Position numbers and translations under genes: made by a program. From Janthinobacterium sp. BJB426 (lineage in GTDB: Bacteria; Pseudomonadota; Gammaproteobacteria; Burkholderiales; Burkholderiaceae_D): a DNA stretch of 64,000 nucleotides. Within the stretch, counting starts at the first letter, position 1; every line of letters starts with the position of its first letter. The notes under the pieces are model-generated. The model was not told the DNA's origin and did not search any database. It was given only the letters and a program-made list of their open reading frames with translations. The DNA is taken from positions 62,001 to 126,000 of the forward strand of contig NZ_PDZL01000012.1 in the NCBI RefSeq assembly GCF_002735705.1, in the 5' to 3' direction. Positions 33,919 to 42,265 of this stretch are shown in pieces.

Positions 33919-36483
33919 ATGCTGGAACTGATTCACAAGCCAGACCCCGTCCTCCGTTTGCGGCAACTGGCACACGCCGTCTCGGCGGCCGTGCTCGTGC
34001 TGGGAGCGCCTGGCGTGGCGCATGCGCAAGCGGCGCCGGATGGCGCTGGCGCGTTGGCCGCCGCGCCGTTTGACACCGTCATCGTCACGGGTGCACGCGG
34101 CACGGGCCGCACGGTGGCCAACAGCGCCGCGCCCATCGACGTGATCAGCGCGCAGCAATTGCAAGCCACGGGCAAGTTGAACTTGCTCGATGCGCTCGAT
34201 ACGGCCTTGCCATCGTTCAACTTGCCGGCCCGCGTGCAGCCCGACCTGGGCAGCATCGTGCGCGCGGGGCAGCTGCGCAACCTCGACCCCTCGCATACCC
34301 TGGTGCTGGTGAATGGCAAGCGCCGCCATACGACGGCCATCGTCAATGAGGATGGCTTTCCCGGTTCCGTCGCCACGGACCTGGCCCTGATTCCCACGGG
34401 CGCCATTGCCCGCGTGGAAATCCTGCGCGACGGCGCCTCGGCCATCTACGGTTCCGACGCCATTGCCGGCGTCATCAACATCATCCTGAAAGCGGATGAC
34501 AAGGGCAGCTTCAGCACGCAACTCGGTTCCACCTACGCGGGCGACGGCACGAACGGTTCCGTGCGCATCGATGGCGGCACGCGCCTGGGCGAACACGGCT
34601 TTGCCCACTTCGGCGCCGAAGTCCAGCGCCAGGGCATCGCCGTGCGCAATTTCGGACTGAATCCCGCGTATCTGTCGTATCCGGCCGTGCGCAACAGCGA
34701 TGGCCAGCCGGTGAAACTGGGAAGTAATAACAGCCTGCCGGCCGGCGCCTCGCCCAACCCGGCAGAAGCGAACCGCAACAGCAATCCGTGGCGCAATACG
34801 GGCGTGCCGCAAAGCACGACCGCCTCGCTCAGCGCCAACCTCGGCTATGACCTGTCGAACGAGGTGCAACTGTACGGCTTCGGCACGTATGCGCACCGCA
34901 ATGCCCGCTCGGCGCAGAATTTCCGCCTGCCCAATACCATTTTCAATAACAACAAAGGCTTGCTGTCCGTGTATCCCGACGGCTTCACGCCGTATGAAAC
35001 GACGAGTGAAAACGACTTTTCCTTGACGGGCGGCATCAAGGGCGAGACGGCGGGCTGGTCCTGGGACCTGAGCACGACGTATGGCCGCGACGATATCGAC
35101 GTGGGCGTGGAGCACTCTGCCAATTACTCGCTCACTTATCCTGGCGGCAAGACGGATTTTGACATCGGCAATCAGCGCTACAGCCGCTCGACCACCAACG
35201 CCGATGTGCGCCGTCCCGTGCCGCTGGGCTTGAGCGAGCCGGCCGACCTGAGCCTGGGTCTCGAGTATTCGCATGAAACGCAGCAGCGCAGCCCGGGCGA
35301 ACCCGCTTCCTGGCAGGGCAGCGGCTCATCGGCGCTGGCCGGCTACCTGCCCGTCGACGCGTCCGACACGGCGCGCCACAGCTATGCGGCGTACATCGGC
35401 CTGGGCACGAAACTGACGCCGCAATTGCTGCTCGACACGGCCTTGCGTGCCGAGAAATATTCAGATTTCGGCAGCAAGACGACGGGCCGTTTGTCCGCCC
35501 GCTATGACGTCACGCCCACGGTCGCCGTGCGCGGCACAGTCAGCAATGGTTTCCATGCACCGAGCCTGGTGACGCAATCGTATTCGAACACGTCCGACCA
35601 TGCGGGCGTGCCGTATACCCTGGCGCAGCCGAACTCGGCCGCTGCGCGGGCACTGGGCGCGCAAGCATTAAAACCGGAAAAATCGACGAATCTGTCGGCC
35701 GGGCTGACCTTCAATCCTACGCCCACCTTGCGCCTGGCCGTTGACGCGTATCAAATCAAGGTCAGCGACCGCCTGGGTGTGTCGTCGAACATCGGCATCG
35801 ACCGCAGTTCGGGCGTGGCGCTCGACGGCAGCGGCCGGCCGCTGACGGGGGCGCAAGCAACCGTCATTGAAAACCTGCTGCGCTCGGCGGGTTTGACGGT
35901 AGGCAATGGCCTCGTCGCGCATTACTTTGCCAACGTGGGCGACACGCGCACGCGTGGTATCGACTTGACGGCCGAAGATGTGCTGCGCGTGGCCGAGGGC
36001 AAGCTGCGCTGGACGGCGGCCGCGAATCTCAACCACACGAGCCTGGTCGGCAAGGCGGCCCTGCCGGCCGTGCTGCAAGGCTTGCCGAATATCGGCACCC
36101 TGAGCAAGTCGGCCGAGTACGACCTGCTGTACCGGGCGCCGCGCGACAAGGAAATCGTCACCCTGGCGTATGAAAAAGCCGGTTGGACATTCAACCTGCG
36201 CGAGACGCGCTACGGCAAGCTCAAGCGCCTGAACGCCATCACGGGCGGCGACTACCAGCTGAAAGCCGCCTTCGTGACCGATGTCAGCCTCGGCTACGAC
36301 GTCAGCAAGCGCATCAACGTGACGGTGGGTGCCAACAATGTCTTCGACCAGAAACCGAGCCAGGTGCCGCGCGCAGCGCGCAGCGCCGCGAATCTGGCGC
36401 AATACACGGGTGCCTACGATAACTCGGGACCATTAGGCGTGCTGGGCGGCTATTACTACGCGCGCGCCACGGTGTCGTTCTGA
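33919..36483 (+). CDS. TonB-dependent receptor
   Basis: An 854-residue outer-membrane receptor. Signal peptide ends near AHAQA; the TonB-box/plug region has FDTVIVTGARGTGRTVANSAAPIDVIS, and the plug includes GQLRNLDPSHTLVLVNGKRRHTTA and VEILRDGASAIYGSDAIAGVINII. A 22-strand barrel follows, ending in VLGGYYYARATVSF with terminal Phe. ATG 33919 is preferred since GAAAGGA lies nine bases before it; GTG 33889 is in frame. The barrel type resembles receptors for carbohydrate or plant-derived ligands rather than siderophores, but that is weak. The next gene is a Tat-exported dioxygenase-like protein. Confidence 0.9.
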   Translation: MLELIHKPDPVLRLRQLAHAVSAAVLVLGAPGVAHAQAAPDGAGALAAAPFDTVIVTGARGTGRTVANSAAPIDVISAQQLQATGKLNLLDALDTALPSFNLPARVQPDLGSIVRAGQLRNLDPSHTLVLVNGKRRHTTAIVNEDGFPGSVATDLALIPTGAIARVEILRDGASAIYGSDAIAGVINIILKADDKGSFSTQLGSTYAGDGTNGSVRIDGGTRLGEHGFAHFGAEVQRQGIAVRNFGLNPAYLSYPAVRNSDGQPVKLGSNNSLPAGASPNPAEANRNSNPWRNTGVPQSTTASLSANLGYDLSNEVQLYGFGTYAHRNARSAQNFRLPNTIFNNNKGLLSVYPDGFTPYETTSENDFSLTGGIKGETAGWSWDLSTTYGRDDIDVGVEHSANYSLTYPGGKTDFDIGNQRYSRSTTNADVRRPVPLGLSEPADLSLGLEYSHETQQRSPGEPASWQGSGSSALAGYLPVDASDTARHSYAAYIGLGTKLTPQLLLDTALRAEKYSDFGSKTTGRLSARYDVTPTVAVRGTVSNGFHAPSLVTQSYSNTSDHAGVPYTLAQPNSAAARALGAQALKPEKSTNLSAGLTFNPTPTLRLAVDAYQIKVSDRLGVSSNIGIDRSSGVALDGSGRPLTGAQATVIENLLRSAGLTVGNGLVAHYFANVGDTRTRGIDLTAEDVLRVAEGKLRWTAAANLNHTSLVGKAALPAVLQGLPNIGTLSKSAEYDLLYRAPRDKEIVTLAYEKAGWTFNLRETRYGKLKRLNAITGGDYQLKAAFVTDVSLGYDVSKRINVTVGANNVFDQKPSQVPRAARSAANLAQYTGAYDNSGPLGVLGGYYYARATVSF

Positions 36484-36525
36484 TTTGCCGTATCCCTCTA
36501 TCGATCATCAACAACAGGAAATGCT

Positions 36526-37203
36526 ATGCCTGACAACAATCAACACGCGGCCATCGACCTGGAATGGGCCAATCTCCTCTCGCCGCAACGCCGCACGGTC
36601 TTGCGCGGCGGCGGCCTGGTGGCGGCATTGGCCGCTTCGGGCCTGGCCGGCACAGCCCTGGCGCAGGAGGTAAAAACGGCGCGCGTAAAACCGGCACCCG
36701 GCAAGAGTCCGTGGGGCGAGCATACGGACACGGCGCCCACGCCGCGCCCCGCCAGCGTGCGGCCCGGCGAGGAAACCTTGCCGTCAAAACCGCGCGCCTA
36801 CACGGATATCGAGAGCTATCACGCACATATCTATTTTGACGAAGACAGCTATCAAAAGGCGGCGCTGATACGTCGATGGGCTGCCGAGCGTTTCCAGATC
36901 GAGCTGGGCGACTGGAATCTGGAGCCGCGCGGCCCGCACGTGACGCCGTCGTTTTACTTTGGCTTCACGAATGATTTATTGCCCGTGATCGTGCCGTGGC
37001 TGCAGCTCAATAGCCTGGGCCTGACGATACTGATCCACCCGAACACGGAAGATCCGCGTGCCGACCACCTGTATTACGCGCTGTGGGTGAACCGTTCGCA
37101 ACCCGTGAATGGCTATGCGATGAAGAAACCGGGGCCAGGCGAGCCGAGGGTCGAGCAGATCTTTGTCAATACGCGCCCGACGGTGAAAATCGAACGGGCA
37201 TGA
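36526..37203 (+). CDS. Tat-exported DOPA 4,5-dioxygenase family protein
   Basis: A 225-residue protein. The N-terminus has a twin-arginine signal (PQRRTVLRGGGLVAALAASG, then ALAQ) and the C-terminal 115 residues match the DOPA 4,5-dioxygenase family: YHAHIYFDEDSYQKAALIRRW, FQIELGDWNLEPRGPHVTPSFYFGF and LTILIHPNTEDPRADHLYYALW with the His residues that bind iron in such extradiol-type enzymes. Family members cleave DOPA-like catechols. Export before folding with its metal fits the Tat route. It follows the TonB receptor by 42 bases, suggesting work on an imported aromatic ligand. Substrate is unknown. Confidence 0.82.
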   Translation: MPDNNQHAAIDLEWANLLSPQRRTVLRGGGLVAALAASGLAGTALAQEVKTARVKPAPGKSPWGEHTDTAPTPRPASVRPGEETLPSKPRAYTDIESYHAHIYFDEDSYQKAALIRRWAAERFQIELGDWNLEPRGPHVTPSFYFGFTNDLLPVIVPWLQLNSLGLTILIHPNTEDPRADHLYYALWVNRSQPVNGYAMKKPGPGEPRVEQIFVNTRPTVKIERA

Positions 37204-37218
37204 GCTGGGCATAAAAAA

Positions 37219-37248
37219 ACGCCACGCCAGTGTGAGCTGGCGTGGCGT
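37219..37248. terminator. Bidirectional terminator
   Basis: ACGCCACGCCAG (37219-37230) pairs perfectly with CTGGCGTGGCGT (37237-37248) around TGTGAG, flanked by an A run upstream and T residues downstream, so it can end both the dioxygenase gene and phaZ. Confidence 0.9.
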
Positions 37249-37268
37249 TTTGATGGATATGCCGTGTA

Positions 37269-38489
37269 TTAGCCGTGTTTCTGGATGAATTCACCGATTT
37301 TCGGGCAAATGATCTCGCGCCAGCGGCGGCCCGAGAAGATGCCGTAATGGCCACATTTTGGCGCCACGAAATCTTGTTGCATCTCGGCAGGGATGCCCGA
37401 GCACAGGTCATGCGCCGCCTGCGTCTGGCCAGCGCCGGAAATATCGTCCAGCTCACCTTCCACCGTGAACAGCGCCACATTCGTGATGTCTTGCGGCCGC
37501 ACCAGCTGGCCACCCACTTTCCACGTGCCCATCGGCAGGCTGAATTCCTGGAAAACCGTTTTAATGGTTTCCAGGTAGTACTCGGCCGGCATGTCCAGCA
37601 CGGCGTTGTACTCGTTGTAGAACTGGCGGTGGCCTTCCGCCGGCTCGTCGTCGCCCGTCACCAGGTGCATATAGAACTCGCGGTGGCTTTGCGCGTGGCG
37701 GCCCGGGTTCATGGCGATGAAGCCTGCGTGCTGCAGGAAGCCCGGATACACCTTGCGGCCAAAGCCCGGGTAGTTCGGCGGCACCGCGTAGATCACGGTG
37801 TTTTCAAACCACGAGAATTTCTTTTCCGTCGCCAGGTTGTTCACTTGCGTGGGCGAACGGCGCGGGTCGATCGGGCCGCCCATCATCGTCATGGTTTTCG
37901 GCATGTGCGGATCTTTGGCCGTCGCCATCAGCGAGATGGCGGCCAGCACGGGCACGGTCGGTTGGCAGACGGAAATGACGTGCAAGTCAGGCGCCAGCAG
38001 GCGGATGAACTCTTGTACATAATAAATGTAGTCGTCCAGGTGGAACGGGCCTTCCGTCAGCGGTACCATGCGCGCGTCCGTCCAGTCGGTGATGTAGACA
38101 TCGTGCTCGGCCAGCAAGCCGCGCACGGTATCGCGCAGCAGGGTCGAGTGGTGACCGGACAGGGGGGCAACCAGCAAAACTTTGGGCTGTTGCAAGCTAG
38201 TGGCTTCTTTTTTGAAGTGAATCAGGCGGCAAAACGGTTTTGTCACGACAACGTGTTCGCGGATGTCGACGCTCTCGCCTTGGACGAGAACGGATTGGAT
38301 GTCGAATTGTGGTTTTTCGTAGTCTTTGCCAAGGCGGTACATCAGCTCGTAGCCGGCTGCGATGCGTTGCGAAAACGGGGTGTGGGCCAGTGGAGAAACC
38401 GGGTTGGTAAATAACTTGGAGGACATGTCTGCCCATTGCATCACCGGAGTGAGGAAGGAGCGTTGCAGTTCGTGCAGTTGGTAAAGCAT
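37269..38489 (-). CDS. phaZ: Intracellular polyhydroxyalkanoate depolymerase
   Basis: A 406-residue alpha/beta-hydrolase that degrades native PHB granules. The N-terminus MLYQLHELQRSFLTP and the Cys nucleophile motif ISVCQPTVPVLA (instead of Ser) are diagnostic of the Ralstonia PhaZ1 family; the acid is in GELDDISGAGQ and the His in PKCGHYGIFSGRRW. ATG 38489 has AAGGA six bases upstream; the frame extends 16 codons further without family similarity. Together with the PHA-associated protein at 41402 it indicates that the host stores PHA. Confidence 0.95.
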   Translation of the reverse strand: MLYQLHELQRSFLTPVMQWADMSSKLFTNPVSPLAHTPFSQRIAAGYELMYRLGKDYEKPQFDIQSVLVQGESVDIREHVVVTKPFCRLIHFKKEATSLQQPKVLLVAPLSGHHSTLLRDTVRGLLAEHDVYITDWTDARMVPLTEGPFHLDDYIYYVQEFIRLLAPDLHVISVCQPTVPVLAAISLMATAKDPHMPKTMTMMGGPIDPRRSPTQVNNLATEKKFSWFENTVIYAVPPNYPGFGRKVYPGFLQHAGFIAMNPGRHAQSHREFYMHLVTGDDEPAEGHRQFYNEYNAVLDMPAEYYLETIKTVFQEFSLPMGTWKVGGQLVRPQDITNVALFTVEGELDDISGAGQTQAAHDLCSGIPAEMQQDFVAPKCGHYGIFSGRRWREIICPKIGEFIQKHG

Positions 38490-38664
38490 ATATAGTCCTT
38501 GTTTAATTCCAAGCGCCAATATCGGCTCAAATATCATAATCCAATTCTACGATATTTGTTGAGGACAAAATGTGCATTACCGCGCATAGGTCCACAGTTT
38601 GCGCTTTGGTGTGACAGCGCGCCACACTTGCGTGGATAGACCTGCAACGATGCTTTAAAAGCAA

Positions 38665-38690
38665 AAAAAGCAGCGTTTCCGCTGCTTTTT
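38665..38690. terminator. Bidirectional terminator downstream of fdxA
   Basis: AAAAAGCAGCG (38665-38675) pairs with CGCTGCTTTTT (38680-38690) around TTTC. On the minus strand it lies 72 bases after fdxA, whose transcript it probably ends. Confidence 0.8.
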
Positions 38691-38762
38691 GTCTGTTTTT
38701 TTGCCGCCACGCCCTACGGAGAAGAGTCTCCCCGCCGGAACGGTCGCGGCATTGCCGTGCGT

Positions 38763-39086
38763 TTAGCGCACCAGCATGTCGAGCTTGTCCTTGACGTCCT
38801 TGAATTGCTCGGCTTCCGGCAAGGCCGCCTTCGTCTTGGTGATCGACGGCCAGTTACGGGCCAGGTCGACGTTGATCTTGATGAAGGCTTGCTGGTCGCC
38901 CGGCACGTCTTCTTCCGCGAAAATCGCGTTCACCGGGCACTCTGCCACGCAGACTGCGCAGTCAATACATTCGTCCGGATCGATCGCCAGGAAGTTCGGG
39001 CCTTCCCGGAAACAATCTACCGGGCAGACATCGACGCAGTCGGTATAGCGACAGGCGATGCAGGATTCGGTGACAACGTGGGTCAT
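38763..39086 (-). CDS. fdxA: Seven-iron ferredoxin
   Basis: A 107-residue FdxA ferredoxin of the 3Fe-4S/4Fe-4S type: [26 protein letters not shown] carries the first cluster set and [16 protein letters not shown] the second. The C-terminal part ([21 protein letters not shown]) is typical for the Azotobacter FdI family. It transfers electrons in the cytoplasm. Single gene with its own promoter (39165-39193). Confidence 0.96.
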   Translation of the reverse strand: MTHVVTESCIACRYTDCVDVCPVDCFREGPNFLAIDPDECIDCAVCVAECPVNAIFAEEDVPGDQQAFIKINVDLARNWPSITKTKAALPEAEQFKDVKDKLDMLVR

Positions 39087-39164
39087 AACAGTCCTATCAA
39101 TTTGGGGGGAGGTGCTGTAGCGCCTGCAGGAACCTCGGCGGCGCATACTAAAGCAAAGCATTGT

Positions 39165-39221
39165 ATTTTAAGGCAATTCGCTATTTCTCACAAATCCCGC
39201 TTATATACAATACATATAAGC
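39165..39221 (-). promoter_or_regulatory. fdxA promoter with upstream inverted repeat
   Basis: On the minus strand TTGTGA (39193-39188), 17 bases, TAAAAT (39170-39165). Just upstream is GCTTATAT-ACAATAC-ATATAAGC (39199-39221), a perfect eight-base inverted repeat centred near -52, the place of an activator site. I see no gene in the rest of 39087-39418. Confidence 0.65.
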
Positions 39222-39418
39222 AAATTCATTTTTTGGCAGTGCCGTTGCCGCGCAGAGCGGGCAATTCAGCGACTATCCGGGACGTTGGCATGAAGAACGC
39301 GGCAAGAAAGCGACAGTCGCCCGATACTGCAAGGTGCAGGACGGGCGAGGCAGGGGCTTGTCGTGTGGTGTTTTTGTTTTACCCAAATCAAGATCGGTAA
39401 AAATAAGTGCCAGAACAA

Positions 39419-39706
39419 TCAGGCGCTGGCGCGTATTTGCGTCAGCAACTGTTGCCAACGTGCATTTTCAGCACTGCCATCCTCGGCAAACGTGATGGTG
39501 CGGCGCGTAGTGGGTGCCTCGACGGTGATCTGCCAATGGGGGATATCGGCGCCCACCTGTTCGCCCGTGCCCTGCGGGTGCGTAAAGAAGCCGCTGCTGG
39601 CCAGTGCTGCTTCCAGTCCGGGGCCGGCCGGGTGCGCCTGCGTATCAATGTCGTACTGTTCGCTGAGGCCGGCAAAGCCGCCGCTGCTGCGGGCTGAAAT
39701 TTTCAT
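39419..39706 (-). CDS. Emfourin-type metallopeptidase inhibitor
   Basis: A 95-residue protein matching the protealysin inhibitor emfourin: MKISARSSGGFAGLSEQYDID at the start, a middle strand HWQITVEAP and a final FAEDGSA...WQQLLTQIRA. Emfourin from Serratia is encoded next to the M4 peptidase protealysin and blocks it in the cytoplasm. Here the gene follows the M4-like peptidase at 39804-41201 on the same strand after 97 bases. AAGGAG five bases before ATG 39706 sets the start. Confidence 0.85.
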   Translation of the reverse strand: MKISARSSGGFAGLSEQYDIDTQAHPAGPGLEAALASSGFFTHPQGTGEQVGADIPHWQITVEAPTTRRTITFAEDGSAENARWQQLLTQIRASA

Positions 39707-39803
39707 GCTGCTCCTTCTTGAGGACGGTGTTGGGAACGTGATGCGGCAGCCGTCGCCTGCGGCTGACTGCTGGCGGGCCTGCGGCGTAGGGCGTAAGGTG
39801 TAT

Positions 39804-41201
39804 CTATCGGGGCGCGTAACTGCGGCACCAGGCTGCCAGCGCTTCGCGCTCCGCTTCCAGCAATTGATCCGATTCGCTGTATTCCGCATGGTTCATGGTA
39901 CCGCAGCAGGCGCGCCTGTCTTGCACGGCGCCCTCGTCATCGACGATGCCTGCGGCAAAGGTCATTTGCCCATCCTCCGTCATGGCATTGTCCTTGAGCA
40001 CTTCGCGCACGGTAAAACTGTTGCGGATGAAATCGAGGTAGCTGGTAAAGCCGTCGGCCTGCGCCAGGGTCAGCATCTGACCGGCCACGTCGGCGTACGT
40101 GGCAGCATGGTCGGGAGACGCCACCAGGGCGCGCAAGACCAGGCTGCGCAGGTAGTCGCCGCAGCGGTGCAGCACGGCCGCGTCGTCTTCCAGCTGGGGC
40201 TGGCGTTCATGCGCAAAGATGTCGGCCAGGATGTCGTAGATGGCGCCGGTAAACACTTGCGAGATGGCGTGCACTTCCGTGCCAGCCTCCGACAATTTGA
40301 TGTCATTGTCGGCATTGCGCAAACCGTTCGGCCGGCCCAGCGCCAGGCCGAACTGTTCCGCCAGGTCGGCCAGGAAGGTTTTATCGTGCAGGTCGGACTT
40401 GGTTTGCGCGATGACGGCTTCGACCTGGTCCAGCTGCGACAGGGCCAGGAAGATGGCCGTCAGGTCGCCGAACGATTCGTGCAAGCCGCCCGTCTGCGGT
40501 GGATTATTGTTGAGCAGCCAATTCGGCTTGAGGCCGTCGAGGATGGCGTGTCCTGTTTCATGCGAGACGATGTCGAGCGAACGGCAGGTGTAGACGCGCT
40601 CGGTGGCGCCGCTGGGAATGAAGTCGCCGAACTTGAGGGCCTTGTCGCTGCGGCTGTAATAGGCATTCATGACATTGGGCAAGCCGTGCGGGAACACGCG
40701 CAGCGGTGCCGTATTGCTGGCGCTATTCCATTGCCAGGGCAGGGGCGGCGCCGTGTCGTTACTGGCCATCGCGCGTTGGTACATGGTGAGCGTCATGCGC
40801 ACGATGGCAAACGTGTGCACGGCGTCGAACTGGTCGGTGTTGGGCGAGACGATGAAGTCGCCAAAGGCGTTCGGGCTGACCTGGGCGATGCCCGGCTCTC
40901 CAAACGTGATGCGCGCGTCGCGCGGGCCTTGCAAAGTCAGGCCGGGCAAGAAGGTCTTGCGCGTGCCCAGTTCGCTGACGGACGGGTCTTGTTTCCAGAT
41001 CAGCACGCGCGAACCGACGGGCACGGCGGCCAAGTCGCGGGCCGTTGCCTCGGTCAGGCGCGGCCGACCCGGCTGCAGGGTCAGTTGCGCATTCTTGCGG
41101 TGCAGGCGGTAGGGCGCCGAGGGGGTAGGGACATAGCCGACGGGCAAGGACACGCATTTGGTCAGCACGGCTTCGACCGGCACGATGACTTTCTGGTCCA
41201 T
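39804..41201 (-). CDS. M4-like (gluzincin) metallopeptidase, cytoplasmic
   Basis: A 465-residue peptidase without signal peptide. The zinc motif is VSHETGHAILDG (His214, Glu215, His218), the third ligand Glu242 is in GGLHESFGDLTA, and His311 in TEVHAISQVF is placed like the catalytic His of thermolysin. The first 200 residues take the position of an M4 prodomain and N-lobe but show no classical FTP or PPSY motif, so this is an unusual subgroup. GGAG seven bases before ATG 41201 sets the start. The emfourin gene downstream supports the M4-type assignment. Substrate unknown. Confidence 0.82.
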   Translation of the reverse strand: MDQKVIVPVEAVLTKCVSLPVGYVPTPSAPYRLHRKNAQLTLQPGRPRLTEATARDLAAVPVGSRVLIWKQDPSVSELGTRKTFLPGLTLQGPRDARITFGEPGIAQVSPNAFGDFIVSPNTDQFDAVHTFAIVRMTLTMYQRAMASNDTAPPLPWQWNSASNTAPLRVFPHGLPNVMNAYYSRSDKALKFGDFIPSGATERVYTCRSLDIVSHETGHAILDGLKPNWLLNNNPPQTGGLHESFGDLTAIFLALSQLDQVEAVIAQTKSDLHDKTFLADLAEQFGLALGRPNGLRNADNDIKLSEAGTEVHAISQVFTGAIYDILADIFAHERQPQLEDDAAVLHRCGDYLRSLVLRALVASPDHAATYADVAGQMLTLAQADGFTSYLDFIRNSFTVREVLKDNAMTEDGQMTFAAGIVDDEGAVQDRRACCGTMNHAEYSESDQLLEAEREALAAWCRSYAPR

Positions 41202-41401
41202 GGTAGCTCTCCAACACACTCGCAACTGGAATGGAGATAGTCGGCCTGCTTCGCTGGTTTCGGTTTGATGTGGCGCAAGCGCCGCGCAGGAAAGCGCGGG
41301 TTTTTCCATGTACCGGCGTTCCCCATGGCTGCGGCTGCCGCGTGGCGGCTGGTATGATGCTGGCCGTACGGCACCCGTTTTAATAATAAAAGGATTGTTT
41401 G

Positions 41402-41686
41402 ATGGCGGATATAAATATAGTTCAGCAACATAAGCTGACAGCAGCAAAGGCCCGCGAAGCGGCGCAGCAAGTGGCCGACAAGCTGGCCCAGGAATATGAC
41501 CTGGCGTGCGCCTGGGATGGCGACGTGCTGCGTTTCGAGCGCAGCGGCGTCGATGGGTCGTTGACCCTGGAAAAAGAGCAGGCGCAACTGCAAATCAAGC
41601 TGGGCTTCATGCTCAGCGCCTTCGCCTCCACCATTGAAGGCAAGATTGCCGAAAAGATGCGCAAGGTGTTTGCCGAGTCAGTTTGA
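41402..41686 (+). CDS. Polyhydroxyalkanoic acid system family protein
   Basis: A 94-residue cytoplasmic protein of the PHA granule-region family: MADINIVQQHKLTAAKAREAAQQVADKLAQEYDL, then a short hydrophobic strand set (LQIKLGFMLSAFASTIEGKI). Members occur in PHA-producing proteobacteria and may bind granules; biochemical role is not established. ATG 41402 has AGGA seven bases before it; the preceding TTG is not used. A strong terminator follows. Confidence 0.8.
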   Translation: MADINIVQQHKLTAAKAREAAQQVADKLAQEYDLACAWDGDVLRFERSGVDGSLTLEKEQAQLQIKLGFMLSAFASTIEGKIAEKMRKVFAESV

Positions 41687-41745
41687 TGGCATTTCCCCCG
41701 CTTGTCTGGCGCCATGTTTGGTGCTAGGAACGTGTCGCAGTGATG

Positions 41746-41785
41746 GGCGAAAAGACGATGAAAACACATCGCTTTTCGCCTTTTT
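41746..41785 (+). terminator. Strong Rho-independent terminator
   Basis: GGCGAAAAG-CGATG (41746-41760, one bulged A) pairs with CATCG-CTTTTCGCC (41767-41780) around AAAACA, followed by TTTTT. It ends the PHA-associated gene and isolates the proVWX operon. Confidence 0.9.
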
Positions 41786-41840
41786 CACGTCTGACTGTAC
41801 GCTGGCGAACATTGCTAGCACATTTCTATTTGGAAAGCCA

Positions 41841-41870
41841 TTGGACTTTGGTGGCTTTTTGCGTTATACT
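41841..41870 (+). promoter_or_regulatory. Promoter of the proVWX operon
   Basis: TTGGAC (41841-41846), 18 bases, TATACT (41865-41870). Transcription would start near 41877, leaving about 389 bases of leader before proV. Confidence 0.75.
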
Positions 41871-41876
41871 TGAGTC

Positions 41877-42265
41877 ATATTTACAACAGCTACACCGCGT
41901 TTCACCTTCTGCTTCGCAGTACTCTCCGCTCGCTGAGTGGTGAATAATTCTTCGGGTTTTACACCCGCATCCAGTTAAAAGTAGCTTGGTCGATTTTTTC
42001 GGTCAAATACATTTGGTGCCATGTATTTGCATGGCGCTAGCGTTGTTAAAAGTCCTGAACCACAGCCTCTTTTAGCACGCACACGGCACCCCGGCACCGG
42101 CTTTGGCCATCCGCTGGTCATTGCGTGTCACCCCCTGTTACCTGTCGCTCCCGTGCGCTTTTTGCGCCGTGGCGTAGCCGACGCAACAGGGTTTGCTGAT
42201 TCCCGCCGCAAGCTAGCAGCTTGCTGGGTTTCATTCCATTCGTCAAATCGAGGGAGAACCACATC
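41877..42265 (+). ncRNA. Long structured leader of proVWX, possible riboregulator
   Basis: No gene is evident here. A three-way junction forms from TTCACC/GGTGAA (41901-41906, 41939-41944) enclosing CTGC-TTC-GCAG (41909-41919) and ACTC/GAGT (41921-41924, 41935-41938). Then CGGGT-TTTAC-ACCCG (41953-41967). Further on AAATACAT pairs with ATGTATTT (42005-42012, 42021-42028), while the overlapping GCCATG pairs with CATGGC (42018-42023, 42030-42035); the two stems exclude each other, as in RNA switches. I do not recognise a known riboswitch class. Confidence 0.5.

Noticed and set aside
34021-34080. Possible TonB-box or extra regulatory domain at the N-terminus of the second receptor (anti-sigma signalling)
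   Set aside because: The N-terminal region is too short for a FecA-type signalling domain and no sigma/anti-sigma pair is adjacent.
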